Below are positions 8,225 through 15,268 of a stretch of 20,392 nt of DNA, piece by piece. Numbering within the stretch: position 1 is the first letter of the stretch; each line of letters opens with the position of its first letter. The DNA comes from Halanaerobiales bacterium (lineage in GTDB: Bacteria > Bacillota_F > Halanaerobiia > DY22613). The notes below the pieces were generated by a model, which was not told where the DNA came from, did not search any database, and saw nothing but the letters and a program-made list of their open reading frames with translations. The translations under genes and the position numbers were made by a program. The stretch is taken from assembly GCA_023128035.1 (NCBI GenBank), contig JAGMES010000076.1, forward strand, positions 1 through 20,392. Reading direction: 5' to 3'.

Positions 8225-8521
8225 TTTGACAATTGGATTATTAACGAAGGTGGAAAAGGCCAACTTATATTTACTTCTCATAATTTGAGACCTTTAGAAA
8301 TGTTAGATAGTAATTCAATAATTTTTACTACAACGAATCCTCAAAACAGATATATGAGGTTTGCTAATGTTAAAAGCAATAATAATTTAAGAAACCTTTA
8401 CTATCGGAGTATCAATTTAGGAGGGCAAAAAGAAAGTATTTATGAAGAAACGAATAGTTATGAAATTAGTCGTACCTTTAGATTTGCAGGGAGGACTATG
8501 GATGAAAACATTTGTTTATAG
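8225..8521 (+). pseudogene. C-terminal fragment of an AAA/OLD-type ATPase
   Basis: The open frame begins after TGA 8222-8224. It reads GKGQLIFTSHNLRPLEMLD, the strand and His switch that follow Walker B in RecF/ABC-like ATPases of abortive-infection type. It continues with IIFTTTNPQNRYMRF and ends YEISRTFRFAGRTMDEN. Walker A, the signature and Walker B are missing, so the remnant has no activity. The next frame (8502) overlaps its last codons, as in two-gene defence operons. The specific family is inferred from motif style, not from a search. Confidence 0.65.
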
Positions 8522-8675
8522 TTGAAGGGGTAGTAACAGACAAAATTTCTTTAGCGCTTATAATATTAAAATTCGTAAAAGATAAAGGTTTAAAAGAAAA
8601 TAAAACAGCTTCATTTAAGAAGTTGTAGATGTAGAGCTTGGAGCTGGTTACTTGAAGAGAGGACAAAATATGTGA
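8502..8675 (+). pseudogene. Partner gene of the ATPase, possibly Toprim-like, N-terminal fragment
   Basis: ATG 8502 has GGGAGG eight bases upstream and overlaps the ATPase tail by 20 bases. The product starts MKTFV, then needs a one-base frame change near 8511-8516 to read IVEGVVTDKISLALIILK. A second frame change leads to EVVDVELGAGYLKRGQNM and TGA 8673-8675. An N-terminal IVEG...D pattern is what Toprim-like or RloB-like partners of such ATPases show. With only about 55 residues this is a weak call. Confidence 0.4.
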
Positions 8676-8713
8676 AGGAAATTTTTAATTTAAAAGATAG
8701 TATTTTAAATGAT

Positions 8714-8746
8714 GCCCATGTGAGAATTACTTACGTGGGTTTTTTC
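8714..8746 (+). terminator. Rho-independent terminator
   Basis: CCCATGTGAG (8715-8724) pairs with CTTACGTGGG (8730-8739), including two G-U pairs, over an AATTA loop. Seven T follow at 8740-8746. It closes the ATPase-system remnant. Confidence 0.8.
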
Positions 8747-9071
8747 TTTGGTGTATCGACCAATTTAACTAATAAAGTTGCCTCTTCCAATACGGAGTGC
8801 TTTTCCTTAATTTTTATTTTGGGAAGATACTTATATTAGTATAAATCATATTAAATAATTTTATGCATAGTTACATCAAAATATTTTAAAAAGTTATTGA
8901 GTGGAAGGATAAAATAATTTGATTGAAAAAGGTGTTTTTGAGATGGACTAATCTAAGTTTTAACAAATAAAAGAGAAACTGCAAAATCAGGTTATTCTCT
9001 ACCGATAAGTGGTACACTGTAAAATTAATTAGGGTAAAGATTAAATCTTTACCTTAGTTTTATTGTACTCG

Positions 9072-9194
9072 GGATATAATAATATCCCGGATGTAACCAG
9101 AGTAGGATGTTGGGCTCATGCTAGACGAAAATTTCATGAAGCTTTGAATGCAATACAAGATAAAACTAGTAAAACGTTTTTTGTATCTGAATAA
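9072..9194 (+). pseudogene. IS66 transposase (TnpC) fragment, copy 2
   Basis: The fragment reads GYNNIPDVTRVGCWAHARRK with the conserved Cys/His/Arg motif intact, then FHEALNAIQDKTSKT, stopping at TAA 9192-9194. It is better preserved than the copy at 2266-2379. The rest of IS66 is absent. Confidence 0.85.
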
Positions 9195-9223
9195 GCTTTA
9201 TGTAAAAACCAATGGAATAAATT

Positions 9224-9337
9224 AAGGAACAAGATTATTCTTTAAACCCTGGAAGATATATTGGAGTAGTTATTGAGGATGCTATTAACAGAGGAAGAAT
9301 TTGAAAGTAATTTTTTCAAAGAAATAGATATAGAACA
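9224..9337 (+). pseudogene. hsdM: HsdM C-terminal fragment, copy 2
   Basis: It reads KEQDYSLNPGRYIGVVIEDA, keeping the LNPGRY motif of Type I methylase C-termini. A two-base deletion relative to copy 1, near 9282, breaks the frame before the tail. As in copy 1 it lies directly before the start of the large ORF. Confidence 0.7.
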
Positions 9338-9367
9338 AGTGATACTACAAGTAAAGGAATGAAAAGT

Positions 9368-9490
9368 ATGAATGAATATATTAAGGTGCCGAATTGGTTG
9401 AATTTAAATGAGCGATTTGAAAGTGAGTATATTAAGATTTTTTTAAATAATGATGTTCAAATTGATAATGTTTGCAAACAGGTTACATAA
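9368..9490 (+). pseudogene. N-terminal remnant of the 1014-aa protein, copy 2
   Basis: ATG 9368 opens a 40-codon frame. It reads MNEYIKVPNWLNLNERFESE and continues through a five-residue insertion to DVQID, the same N-terminus as the gene at 2677. After 9470 the sequence is unrelated and the frame stops at 9488-9490. The start context is kept, with AAAGGA nine bases upstream, which supports ATG 2677 as the start of the intact gene. Confidence 0.75.
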
Positions 9491-9494
9491 TGAT

Positions 9495-9807
9495 TTACAC
9501 TTTAAATTCTAGAAAACTAGGAAAGGTTATGTTAAACTCTACATTACCTGTACAGAGTGTTAGCGGAATGGTTGTAGACTTTACCATATTCCCCTAGATG
9601 AGTAATGTGTTTATCCCCGTATAAACGTTAAAATCCTGTGCATCAACAGCATTAACAGTTACAGTTGTATTCCCTATGGGAATCTAATATAACTCGAAGA
9701 CTACCGACGTATCACCTGTAAACCTTCTCCTCATTAAATACCGTTCTATTGGAAGCATGGACTATAACCTGGATTTTGGTATGCTGAATGTCGTTCGATG
9801 TCTTATT
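9495..9807 (-). pseudogene. Decayed exported/adhesin-type beta-sandwich protein fragment
   Basis: Read on the minus strand, joined frames give TKIQVIVHASNRTVFNEEKV, a frame change near 9724, TGDTSVVFEL, a stop, IPIGNTTVTVNAVDAQDFNV, another stop near 9600, then STTIPLTLCTGNVEFNI, ending at TAA 9495-9497. The IPxGNxTxTVxAxDAxxF pattern followed by a Thr/Ser-rich strand is typical of repeated Ig-like or carbohydrate-binding-like beta-sandwich domains in secreted Gram-positive proteins. One frameshift and two nonsense codons make it a pseudogene. No start codon or signal peptide remains. Confidence 0.55.
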
Positions 9808-9844
9808 TTAAATTTTAACGTCAAAAATAAAAGAAAAGTTATAT

Positions 9845-9873
9845 TTGACTTTTTTATATTTAAATGTTACTAT
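9845..9873 (+). promoter_or_regulatory. Probable promoter of the exported-protein cluster
   Basis: TTGACT (9845-9850) is followed after 17 bases by TACTAT (9868-9873). The leader to ATG 10010 is about 130 bases. It contains a possible 9-bp stem (9885-9893 with 9924-9932) around the palindrome AAGAGGCCTCTT (9903-9914), so the leader may be structured. Confidence 0.5.
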
Positions 9874-10009
9874 TAATTTAATCTAAAATTAACATTATTT
9901 TTAAGAGGCCTCTTGTCAAGTGAGTTAATTTTAAGCAAAAAATCATTTATATGGCAAATACTTTTAAGAAACCTGGCTTATAGAAAAAATAAATAGGGAG
10001 TGTAAAAAA

Positions 10010-10579
10010 ATGAAAAGAAATATTCTGAGTTTAACGTTAATTTTATGTTTGATCCTTTCCTTTACAGTTGTTGCCAATGCGGTCCGTGATAAAGTTAAAG
10101 TATCTGATAAGAATCTTAAAGGGGAAGCCCCTGAAGAATTTCCAATTACAATTTATGCAGGAACTTACAATCTATCAGACACTAATTCAATGACGTATAG
10201 TGATGGAACCCTTTATAGCGAATTTGATGTAACTCTAGATGATAATTTTTTTGGTTCTTCTGTTACTGGTGATTCACGTGCTGCCTGGACTGGATTAGAC
10301 CCATATAATTGTGATAGTATCAGACTTACTGATACTATCAAATTAACAGGGATAAGTGTATCCATAAATGTAGGTTCATCCTGGGGAGTAACCGGTGGTA
10401 TAACCTCTAAAACAGCTACCTGGAGCAAAGAGTATAGTGATGAATTTTCCATTGACCATACTTTCCAGGACATAACTTTTGATGGGGTAGATTTATACTA
10501 TAGACAGACTGCAACTGGAGATTTTAGTTTCGGAACTGACAACTTTACTACAACTGCAACAGATACTGTCTGGCCATAA
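10010..10579 (+). CDS. Secreted protein of unknown function (189 aa)
   Basis: GGGAG nine bases before the ATG supports the start. Residues 1-25 are a clear Sec signal peptide (MKRNILSLTLILCLILSFTV, cleavage after ANA). The mature part of about 164 residues is acidic and rich in Thr, Ser, Asp and aromatics. It alternates short strand-like segments (ITIYAGTYNLSD, IKLTGISVSINVGSSWGVTG, FTTTATDTVWP), suggesting a beta-sandwich, and has one Cys. I do not recognise the family. A strong terminator follows, so it can be transcribed alone from the promoter at 9845, with read-through to the next two genes. It is intact while its neighbours to the left are broken, so it may be under selection or newly acquired. 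Confidence 0.85.
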   Translation: MKRNILSLTLILCLILSFTVVANAVRDKVKVSDKNLKGEAPEEFPITIYAGTYNLSDTNSMTYSDGTLYSEFDVTLDDNFFGSSVTGDSRAAWTGLDPYNCDSIRLTDTIKLTGISVSINVGSSWGVTGGITSKTATWSKEYSDEFSIDHTFQDITFDGVDLYYRQTATGDFSFGTDNFTTTATDTVWP

Positions 10580-10597
10580 AAACCCATAACATATAAA

Positions 10598-10636
10598 AGA
10601 AGAGTAAGATAAAATCTTACTCTTCTCTCTTCTTTT
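10598..10636 (+). terminator. Rho-independent terminator after the secreted protein
   Basis: AGAAGAGTAAGA (10598-10609) pairs perfectly with 10615-10626 over a TAAAA loop, followed by a T/C-rich tail. It probably makes the first gene more abundantly transcribed than the two behind it. Confidence 0.8.
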
Positions 10637-10673
10637 CATTTATTTAATTATATAAAAAAAGTGAGGACTAATA

Positions 10674-12458
10674 ATGATTAAAAGAATGATAAAGTTATTT
10701 TTAATTATGATCTTTATTATCTGCCTATTAATTATACCTGCTTCAGCCATCAAGGAAAATGATAGGAAAATATCTATTGACTATAAATTATTATCTAAAA
10801 TGTATTTTGAAACAGATTCTATTGCTTTTTTTAATTGGGATACACTATATGACCAGTTTAATACCAGACTTAATATTTATAATATTAACTGGCTTTTAAC
10901 TATGCAAAATGAATTAAACATAGATCTAGAGGCACAAAGCAAAGAAGAAATAATCTCCTTTCTAGATAAGATTAACTATGATCTACTAAGCCAGAAAAAT
11001 TTATTTGAAATATTAAATATAGTAAAGACAGAAAAAATGATCTTTGGTCAGATGAAAAATGACCAGGTATATTTAAAAAGAATACTTGAACTTTATGATA
11101 AAGATGGTTTATTTTTGTTAGAAAGCAAAACAGATAATATGACCCAAAAAATAATAGCTACCAATCTCTCACTGCAAATATTTGATCTTATAGGCAGAAT
11201 TCCAGAAGATCTACTTCAAAATATAAAAACAAAAAATATTAGTTTATTGGAAGCAGAAGATTATTTTAACTATCAACTAGAAAATGTTAAAAAGAATCTT
11301 TTTACTGGGGGCTTAGTTATAATAGATAATTTAAGAATAATAGATAAATACTGTCAGGAAAGCATGAAACCTCATATTAAATCCAAATTAAAGTGGATGA
11401 ATTACTGGCTTACCTGGTTAAATAACTATATAAAAAGTTTAAATAATCTATCCATCCCAGCTACTAAAGGAATAATATCATTTAAAAAAATCTACGACTA
11501 TATAGAACTCGATTGTAATTTTGAAGAGAGTTATCTCTATAATATCAGCGAGCAGTATATCAAAAAGATGCTTTATAAAGATCTTCAACTGGCTTATAAA
11601 GCCCTTCTACTAACAAAAATCTACAATAAAGATATATCAACCAATATAAGACCGATTATAGATGATCATCTCAAATATTGGCTTTATAAAACTTATCCTC
11701 CATCTATCTTTATAAGAGATGTCTTTTATGGTCTGATATTGTCAGATAATTATTCTTTTAATTATGATAAAGATAAAATATTAAAATATCTAGATGATTA
11801 TATAGAAAATAAAGAATTAGTCATAAAAGATCTGTATTATATTAGTAATATTTATAAACAATTAAATCAGGAATACAGTGAAAAAATTATAGAACTAGTT
11901 TCACAAACTCTTACCAATAATTCTGATTATACTTTTCCAGAAAACATTAGAAATATTTACTTTTCACTTGAACTGGCTAAAAGATATCAGATTAATTTAC
12001 TATCTGACCTAAATTGGAATATTAATAAAAAAAATATAGAAGACCAATTAGTTAAAGTTCAATCTGATATTGAGCTATATTATATTTTACGGACTGCAAA
12101 ATTACTAAAAATGAATATAAATTCAGAATTAATACGCGATGCAATTTTTAATTTATACAATGAAGATGGCTTTTTTGTAACTGATACGGTAAATAAAATA
12201 GAGAACATTTATTCTACATATAGAATGCTCAAATTAATAAAATTATATGATATTACATTAGAGATAGAGCAACTAGAGAATATCTCTAACTATTTAGAGA
12301 GTTTGAAAGGAGATTTCGGTGGATATTATATGACTAGGCAGGAGATTAATTATAAAGATGTTGTATTAAATTACAGAAGTAACTTAACATTAAAAAGTTT
12401 TTATTGTGGTCTTTCTTCTGTAGAAATAATAAATGAGTTCTTTTTCAATCAAAAATAA
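10674..12458 (+). CDS. Exported helical protein of unknown function (594 aa)
   Basis: GAGGA six bases upstream supports ATG 10674. Residues 1-25 form a signal peptide (LFLIMIFIICLLI, cleavage after ASA). The remainder is rich in Leu, Ile, Asn, Lys and Tyr and almost entirely helical in composition. Units such as KDGLFLLESK (about 142) and EDGFFVTDTV (about 500), each followed by a long helix, and a late GDFGGYY recall the alpha/alpha-toroid repeats of prenyltransferase/terpene-cyclase-like folds. I see no catalytic DxDD or zinc-ligand set. An extracytoplasmic binding or scaffold role is possible. It sits between two other exported proteins, 31 bases before the next gene, so it is likely co-transcribed with that gene. 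Confidence 0.85.
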   Translation: MIKRMIKLFLIMIFIICLLIIPASAIKENDRKISIDYKLLSKMYFETDSIAFFNWDTLYDQFNTRLNIYNINWLLTMQNELNIDLEAQSKEEIISFLDKINYDLLSQKNLFEILNIVKTEKMIFGQMKNDQVYLKRILELYDKDGLFLLESKTDNMTQKIIATNLSLQIFDLIGRIPEDLLQNIKTKNISLLEAEDYFNYQLENVKKNLFTGGLVIIDNLRIIDKYCQESMKPHIKSKLKWMNYWLTWLNNYIKSLNNLSIPATKGIISFKKIYDYIELDCNFEESYLYNISEQYIKKMLYKDLQLAYKALLLTKIYNKDISTNIRPIIDDHLKYWLYKTYPPSIFIRDVFYGLILSDNYSFNYDKDKILKYLDDYIENKELVIKDLYYISNIYKQLNQEYSEKIIELVSQTLTNNSDYTFPENIRNIYFSLELAKRYQINLLSDLNWNINKKNIEDQLVKVQSDIELYYILRTAKLLKMNINSELIRDAIFNLYNEDGFFVTDTVNKIENIYSTYRMLKLIKLYDITLEIEQLENISNYLESLKGDFGGYYMTRQEINYKDVVLNYRSNLTLKSFYCGLSSVEIINEFFFNQK

Positions 12459-12489
12459 CAAACTAGAAAGTCATCAATAGGAGGTAATT

Positions 12490-12765
12490 ATGAGAGAGAG
12501 TACTAAATTTTTGATTATTATTGGACTAATAATAGTAGTGGTGTTAATGTTAAGACCTGCTAAAACCCCTCCCCCTAATATTCAATTACAGCAAAACTCA
12601 ACTGAAACCGTTCTTACTCTTGGTACAAATAGGATAGCTATTATTACCACTAATAGAAAATCAGGAAATTATGGTGGCATTTTAATATTTGAATATGATT
12701 CGGAAAGAAATGATCTCGTACTGACAGGAAAATTTAATTATGCAGAGTATATCCGTAATCCATGA
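12490..12765 (+). CDS. Small membrane-anchored protein (91 aa)
   Basis: An excellent AGGAGGT lies six bases before the ATG. Residues 6-21 (KFLIIIGLIIVVVLML) form one transmembrane anchor, followed by a Pro-rich linker (AKTPPP). The small external domain has strand-like segments (ETVLTLGTNRIAIITT; GGILIFEYDS). The pattern of an N-terminal anchor and a short beta-rich domain recalls small accessory or periplasmic-side proteins, but no family is recognised. It is the last gene of the exported cluster and is followed by an A/T-rich hairpin. Confidence 0.8.
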   Translation: MRESTKFLIIIGLIIVVVLMLRPAKTPPPNIQLQQNSTETVLTLGTNRIAIITTNRKSGNYGGILIFEYDSERNDLVLTGKFNYAEYIRNP

Positions 12766-12768
12766 AGA

Positions 12769-12803
12769 TAATTATTTTAAATAGATACCTATTAAAATAA
12801 TTA
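12769..12803 (+). terminator. A/T-rich hairpin at the end of the exported cluster
   Basis: TAATTATTTTAAATAG (12769-12784) pairs with 12789-12803, with one bulged A and an ATAC loop. No T-run follows immediately, so its role as terminator is uncertain. Confidence 0.45.
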
Positions 12804-13028
12804 GTATATGGTAGGTAGTGGACATTATTAATAAAAAATGTTTTTTTAGGTATTTTAAGTCTGGTTATACTTAACTTTTGTTTATTGTAATATATTGATT
12901 ATAATAAAGACATCTCATATAAATAGAATGCCATTTTCTAAATCTATATCATGTCATTTTAAGTTTAAGACTTCTTAGATTTTCAAACCACATCCATATA
13001 GTATTCTTATAAGGAGTTGTAAGACAAG
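12804..13028. other. A/T-rich gap, no gene seen
   Basis: No reading frame or hairpin stands out. A weak promoter-like pair (TTGTTT, 16 bases, TATAAT) lies near 12876-12903. Confidence 0.4.
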
Positions 13029-13205
13029 ATGTCTATTAGGAGAAACATTGGAAACAGGATAATTGTCACACGAAAAAAATGGCTACAAAAATTCAATAAA
13101 AATTTATTGAATTTTATAATGATTTGTAATTCTAGTAATAAAAAGAGATTTATTATTACTGACATGGATTATATTAGAAAAAATATTTCGCAATGGACAA
13201 AGTAA
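13029..13205 (+). CDS. Hypothetical basic protein (58 aa), possibly a remnant
   Basis: ATG 13029 is preceded by AAGGAG at a long spacing of 12 bases. The product is strongly basic (SIRRNIGNRIIVTRKKWLQK...) with no motif I know. It overlaps the next frame by 13 bases. Together they could be one gene split by a frame change, with an acidic C-terminal part (FDKVFSEGSEMGIYTNDLAL). Neither part resembles the transposase remnant that follows. Confidence 0.3.
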   Translation: MSIRRNIGNRIIVTRKKWLQKFNKNLLNFIMICNSSNKKRFIITDMDYIRKNISQWTK

Positions 13206-13297
13206 ATGATTTTGATAAAGTTTTTAGCGAAGGTAGTGAAATGGGAATTTATACAAATGATTTAGCATTGGATGAAGTCTATCTATCTCCTGTTTAG
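13193..13297 (+). CDS. Hypothetical 34-aa ORF overlapping the previous one
   Basis: This frame starts at ATG 13193, inside the end of the 58-aa ORF, and ends at TAG 13295-13297. It has no ribosome site of its own. Its composition is acidic and protein-like, which favours a frameshifted continuation or a coupled small gene over chance, but evidence is thin. Confidence 0.2.
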   Translation: MDKVNDFDKVFSEGSEMGIYTNDLALDEVYLSPV

Positions 13298-13437
13298 TGT
13301 TTAATAAAGCCAGAAAGGGAAACCTTGTCTTTAATAAATGACGAGAGTTAATATTTCTGAATAACAAGCCATTTCTGTAAAGGCCAGCTCTAACGAGTAA
13401 AAAGTTTTCGATATAATAATTTCCAAAAATGAATAAA

Positions 13438-13448
13438 TATAATATAAT
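13438..13448 (+). promoter_or_regulatory. Probable -10 region for the deleted transposase
   Basis: Two overlapping TATAAT boxes lie at 13438-13443 and 13443-13448. TTTCCA, 17 bases before the second, may serve as a weak -35. Confidence 0.35.
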
Positions 13449-13488
13449 TAGATATTATGTTGATTTATAGACATTTGGAGGGATTATT

Positions 13489-13870
13489 ATGAAAAGAAAA
13501 ACTAGAAAACAAAAAAGAGAAGAAGAAAAAAAATTAAATTTTTTCGAAAAGTTTATGAGGATAAAAAAGCACTTTTTTAAGGATATAAATTCAAAGTTAA
13601 GGAATGTAAAAGATAGAAGAAATCAAAGCTATATAGAATACGGAACATATATGTTGTTTAGACTATAATGCTATGAAAAATCATTATTTATTAATTCAAA
13701 TAGCTGATATTATAAGGCAATTATTTGAAAAAGGTACTGATACTATGAAGTGTTTAAAAATCGGGATAAAAGAAATATCTTCAAGGATATTGGAATCTTT
13801 TCGACGAGATACACTAACCACTGAAGATATTGTCAGATTAAACAAACGGATTCAAATACGACGTTTATGA
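13489..13870 (+). pseudogene. Internally deleted DDE transposase remnant (N- and C-terminal ends only)
   Basis: Two pieces of one transposase type that I recall from Clostridia and relatives are joined directly. ATG 13489, with GGAGG seven bases upstream, gives 59 residues. They are basic at first, then KLRNVKDRRNQSYIEYGTY, an N-terminal motif before the catalytic core, stopping at TAA 13666-13668. From 13667, in another frame, follows NAMKNHYLLIQIADIIRQL through ISSRILESFRRDTLT to TGA 13868-13870, the C-terminal tail that normally follows the catalytic Glu region. The middle of about 300 residues, including all DDE residues, is missing. The result is a short element that could move only with a helper. 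No terminal repeats were identified. Confidence 0.65.
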
Positions 13871-14014
13871 CATATTTATGATACCAGGAGGTGATGAAAC
13901 AAAACTATGTAAAATTTAAAAATTCTCAAAAAAAATGTAGTATTCTTTTTTAATAAAAATTCTAGAATGTAAATTGTAAATTTTAACAATTATACAAAGA
14001 TAAATTTTTCTTTT
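13871..14014. other. Convergent intergenic gap
   Basis: A/T-rich sequence between the plus-strand transposase remnant and the minus-strand RHS remnant. No hairpin with a T-run or ORF is convincing. The possible right end of the deleted element should lie here. Confidence 0.35.
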
Positions 14015-14973
14015 TTATTGATCGAATAATATTTTACTCGTTATAGCTGCTGTATATTTTTTGTATTTGACAAATTTGAAATGACTATTTTTACTGTTGA
14101 TATAAATTAACTTTTTATCATTACCGACATCCTCCGTCCTCTCTTCAACCCCATCATCTTTAAAATTAAATGCACTGCCATCAGGAAAATATATTACATT
14201 ACCACAAATATATGGAAAACCAAAACTCCAGCGATCATATAGATTTGGATGTTTGGCTCTATCTCCCTTATCAGTTTTAGAATTATAATATCTGCTGATA
14301 ACTAAATCCAAGCCTTCTCTTCCCGGAACCACTAATCAGTTGCAGCAACTGTTAATATCCCAGAAGTTGTAGATACATATTCACTTCCATTTTGCAACAA
14401 CGATGAATAATGACTTAATCCTGTAGTAATCCATGGACTTTCAGTTTGAAGGATAGGTTCAGAAGAAGAAGAGCCTTGACCTTCGGTATTTATTATTTCC
14501 GAATCTGCATCTATAGTTTTTACAATAACCTTATCAATATTAAGAGTACCAGTAAAATCAGATAAAACAACATAATAGTCACTTACTGATAAACTACAGG
14601 TACTAGATAGCTTAACCCAATCCCAATCACTTTGTCCCTTAAAATTATTTTGAAAGATTTCCTGATCTGATCCGTAAATTTTTAAGACACCAGACCCTGT
14701 TCCCTTCAAATGAATCCATAATTCATAGTTATTCTTATCAAAAACATCTAACATAAGAGAAATCAAGTCATTTTGAGATCCCTGCCCAACACTAACATAA
14801 CTTAGTTCACTATTTCCTTGTGTAACTAAATTTTGTCCAACTAAATCTCCATTTTCTGCTTGAAGGATAACATATGGTTCGATAAGAGCTGCATTTACTG
14901 TAGTTAATGTAAAGAGTATAAATAGTAGCATAACTAAATAACCATATTTTTGGTATTTTATAATTTTACTCAC
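14015..14973 (-). pseudogene. RHS/YD-repeat-type surface protein, frameshifted and truncated
   Basis: The first part (14973-14332, 213 codons) has a signal peptide (YGYLVMLLFILFTLTTVNA). A carbohydrate-binding-like beta domain follows (VILQAENGDLVG ... WDWVKLSSTCSL ... GTLNIDKVIV), then a linker ending SGILTVAATD. TAG at 14333-14335 interrupts it. The next frame starts at once with VVPGREGLDLVISRYYNSKT, then DRWSFGFPYICGNVIYFPDG, the segment that opens the RHS/YD-repeat region in large secreted Gram-positive proteins. Restoring one T gives ATDLVVPGREG, so a single-base deletion explains the break. The protein ends at about 14015, before any YD repeat. Full proteins of this kind usually exceed 1000 aa, so the polymorphic C-terminal part is gone. 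Confidence 0.8.
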
Positions 14974-15132
14974 CTCAACTTATTTTTTGGATACTAACCC
15001 TATATAGTATACTCCTTTTAACAACAATATCCTGCGAAAAATATAGATTTTCATAATGTCAATAAAAATTATATAATTACACAAAAAAACAAATCGTTTT
15101 TTACTTTTTATTAACATGAACCCAGATATAAC

Positions 15133-15210
15133 TAAAAAGAGAATGGTTGGCAAAATAAGTTGCATCAGGAATATTTCCCAGCAACGTTTTTGCCAACCAT
15201 CCTCTTTTTA
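15133..15210. repeat. Long near-perfect inverted repeat
   Basis: 15133-15155 and 15188-15210 are inverted copies, 22 of 23 positions matching, each containing ATGGTTGGCAAAA or its complement. The 32-base loop has a further GTTGC/GCAAC pair. It may be a folded transcript end of the RHS/secF intergenic region or a miniature repeat element. Confidence 0.7.
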
Positions 15211-15225
15211 CTTGACTCGGTCGCA

Positions 15226-15255
15226 TATAAAAAGCCCTACGTAAACGCAGAGCTT
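15226..15255 (-). terminator. Terminator of the secD-secF operon
   Basis: On the minus strand, AAGCTCTGCG pairs with CGTAGGGCTT over a TTTA loop and runs into five T. It starts 14 bases after the secF stop codon. Confidence 0.88.
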
Positions 15256-15268
15256 TTCAATCTTACTT

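Larger units (their letters stand above)
8788..9470 (+). repeat. Duplicated block, copy 2 (shorter)
   Basis: This segment is collinear with 1193-2764. Matches run 8788-8965 (to 1193-1370), 8983-9158 (to 2177-2351) and 9224-9470 (to 2529-2764). The first match is patchy and the last two are close. Copy 2 lacks the IS21/IS256-like insert and about 120 bases between the IS66 and hsdM parts. It carries a 15-base insertion near 9435 that keeps the reading frame. Confidence 0.8.

Noticed and set aside
10010..10579. Secreted 189-aa protein as a bacteriocin of the lactococcin 972 type
   Set aside because: Size and signal peptide would allow it, but I see no recognisable family motif and no dedicated ABC transporter or immunity gene nearby.
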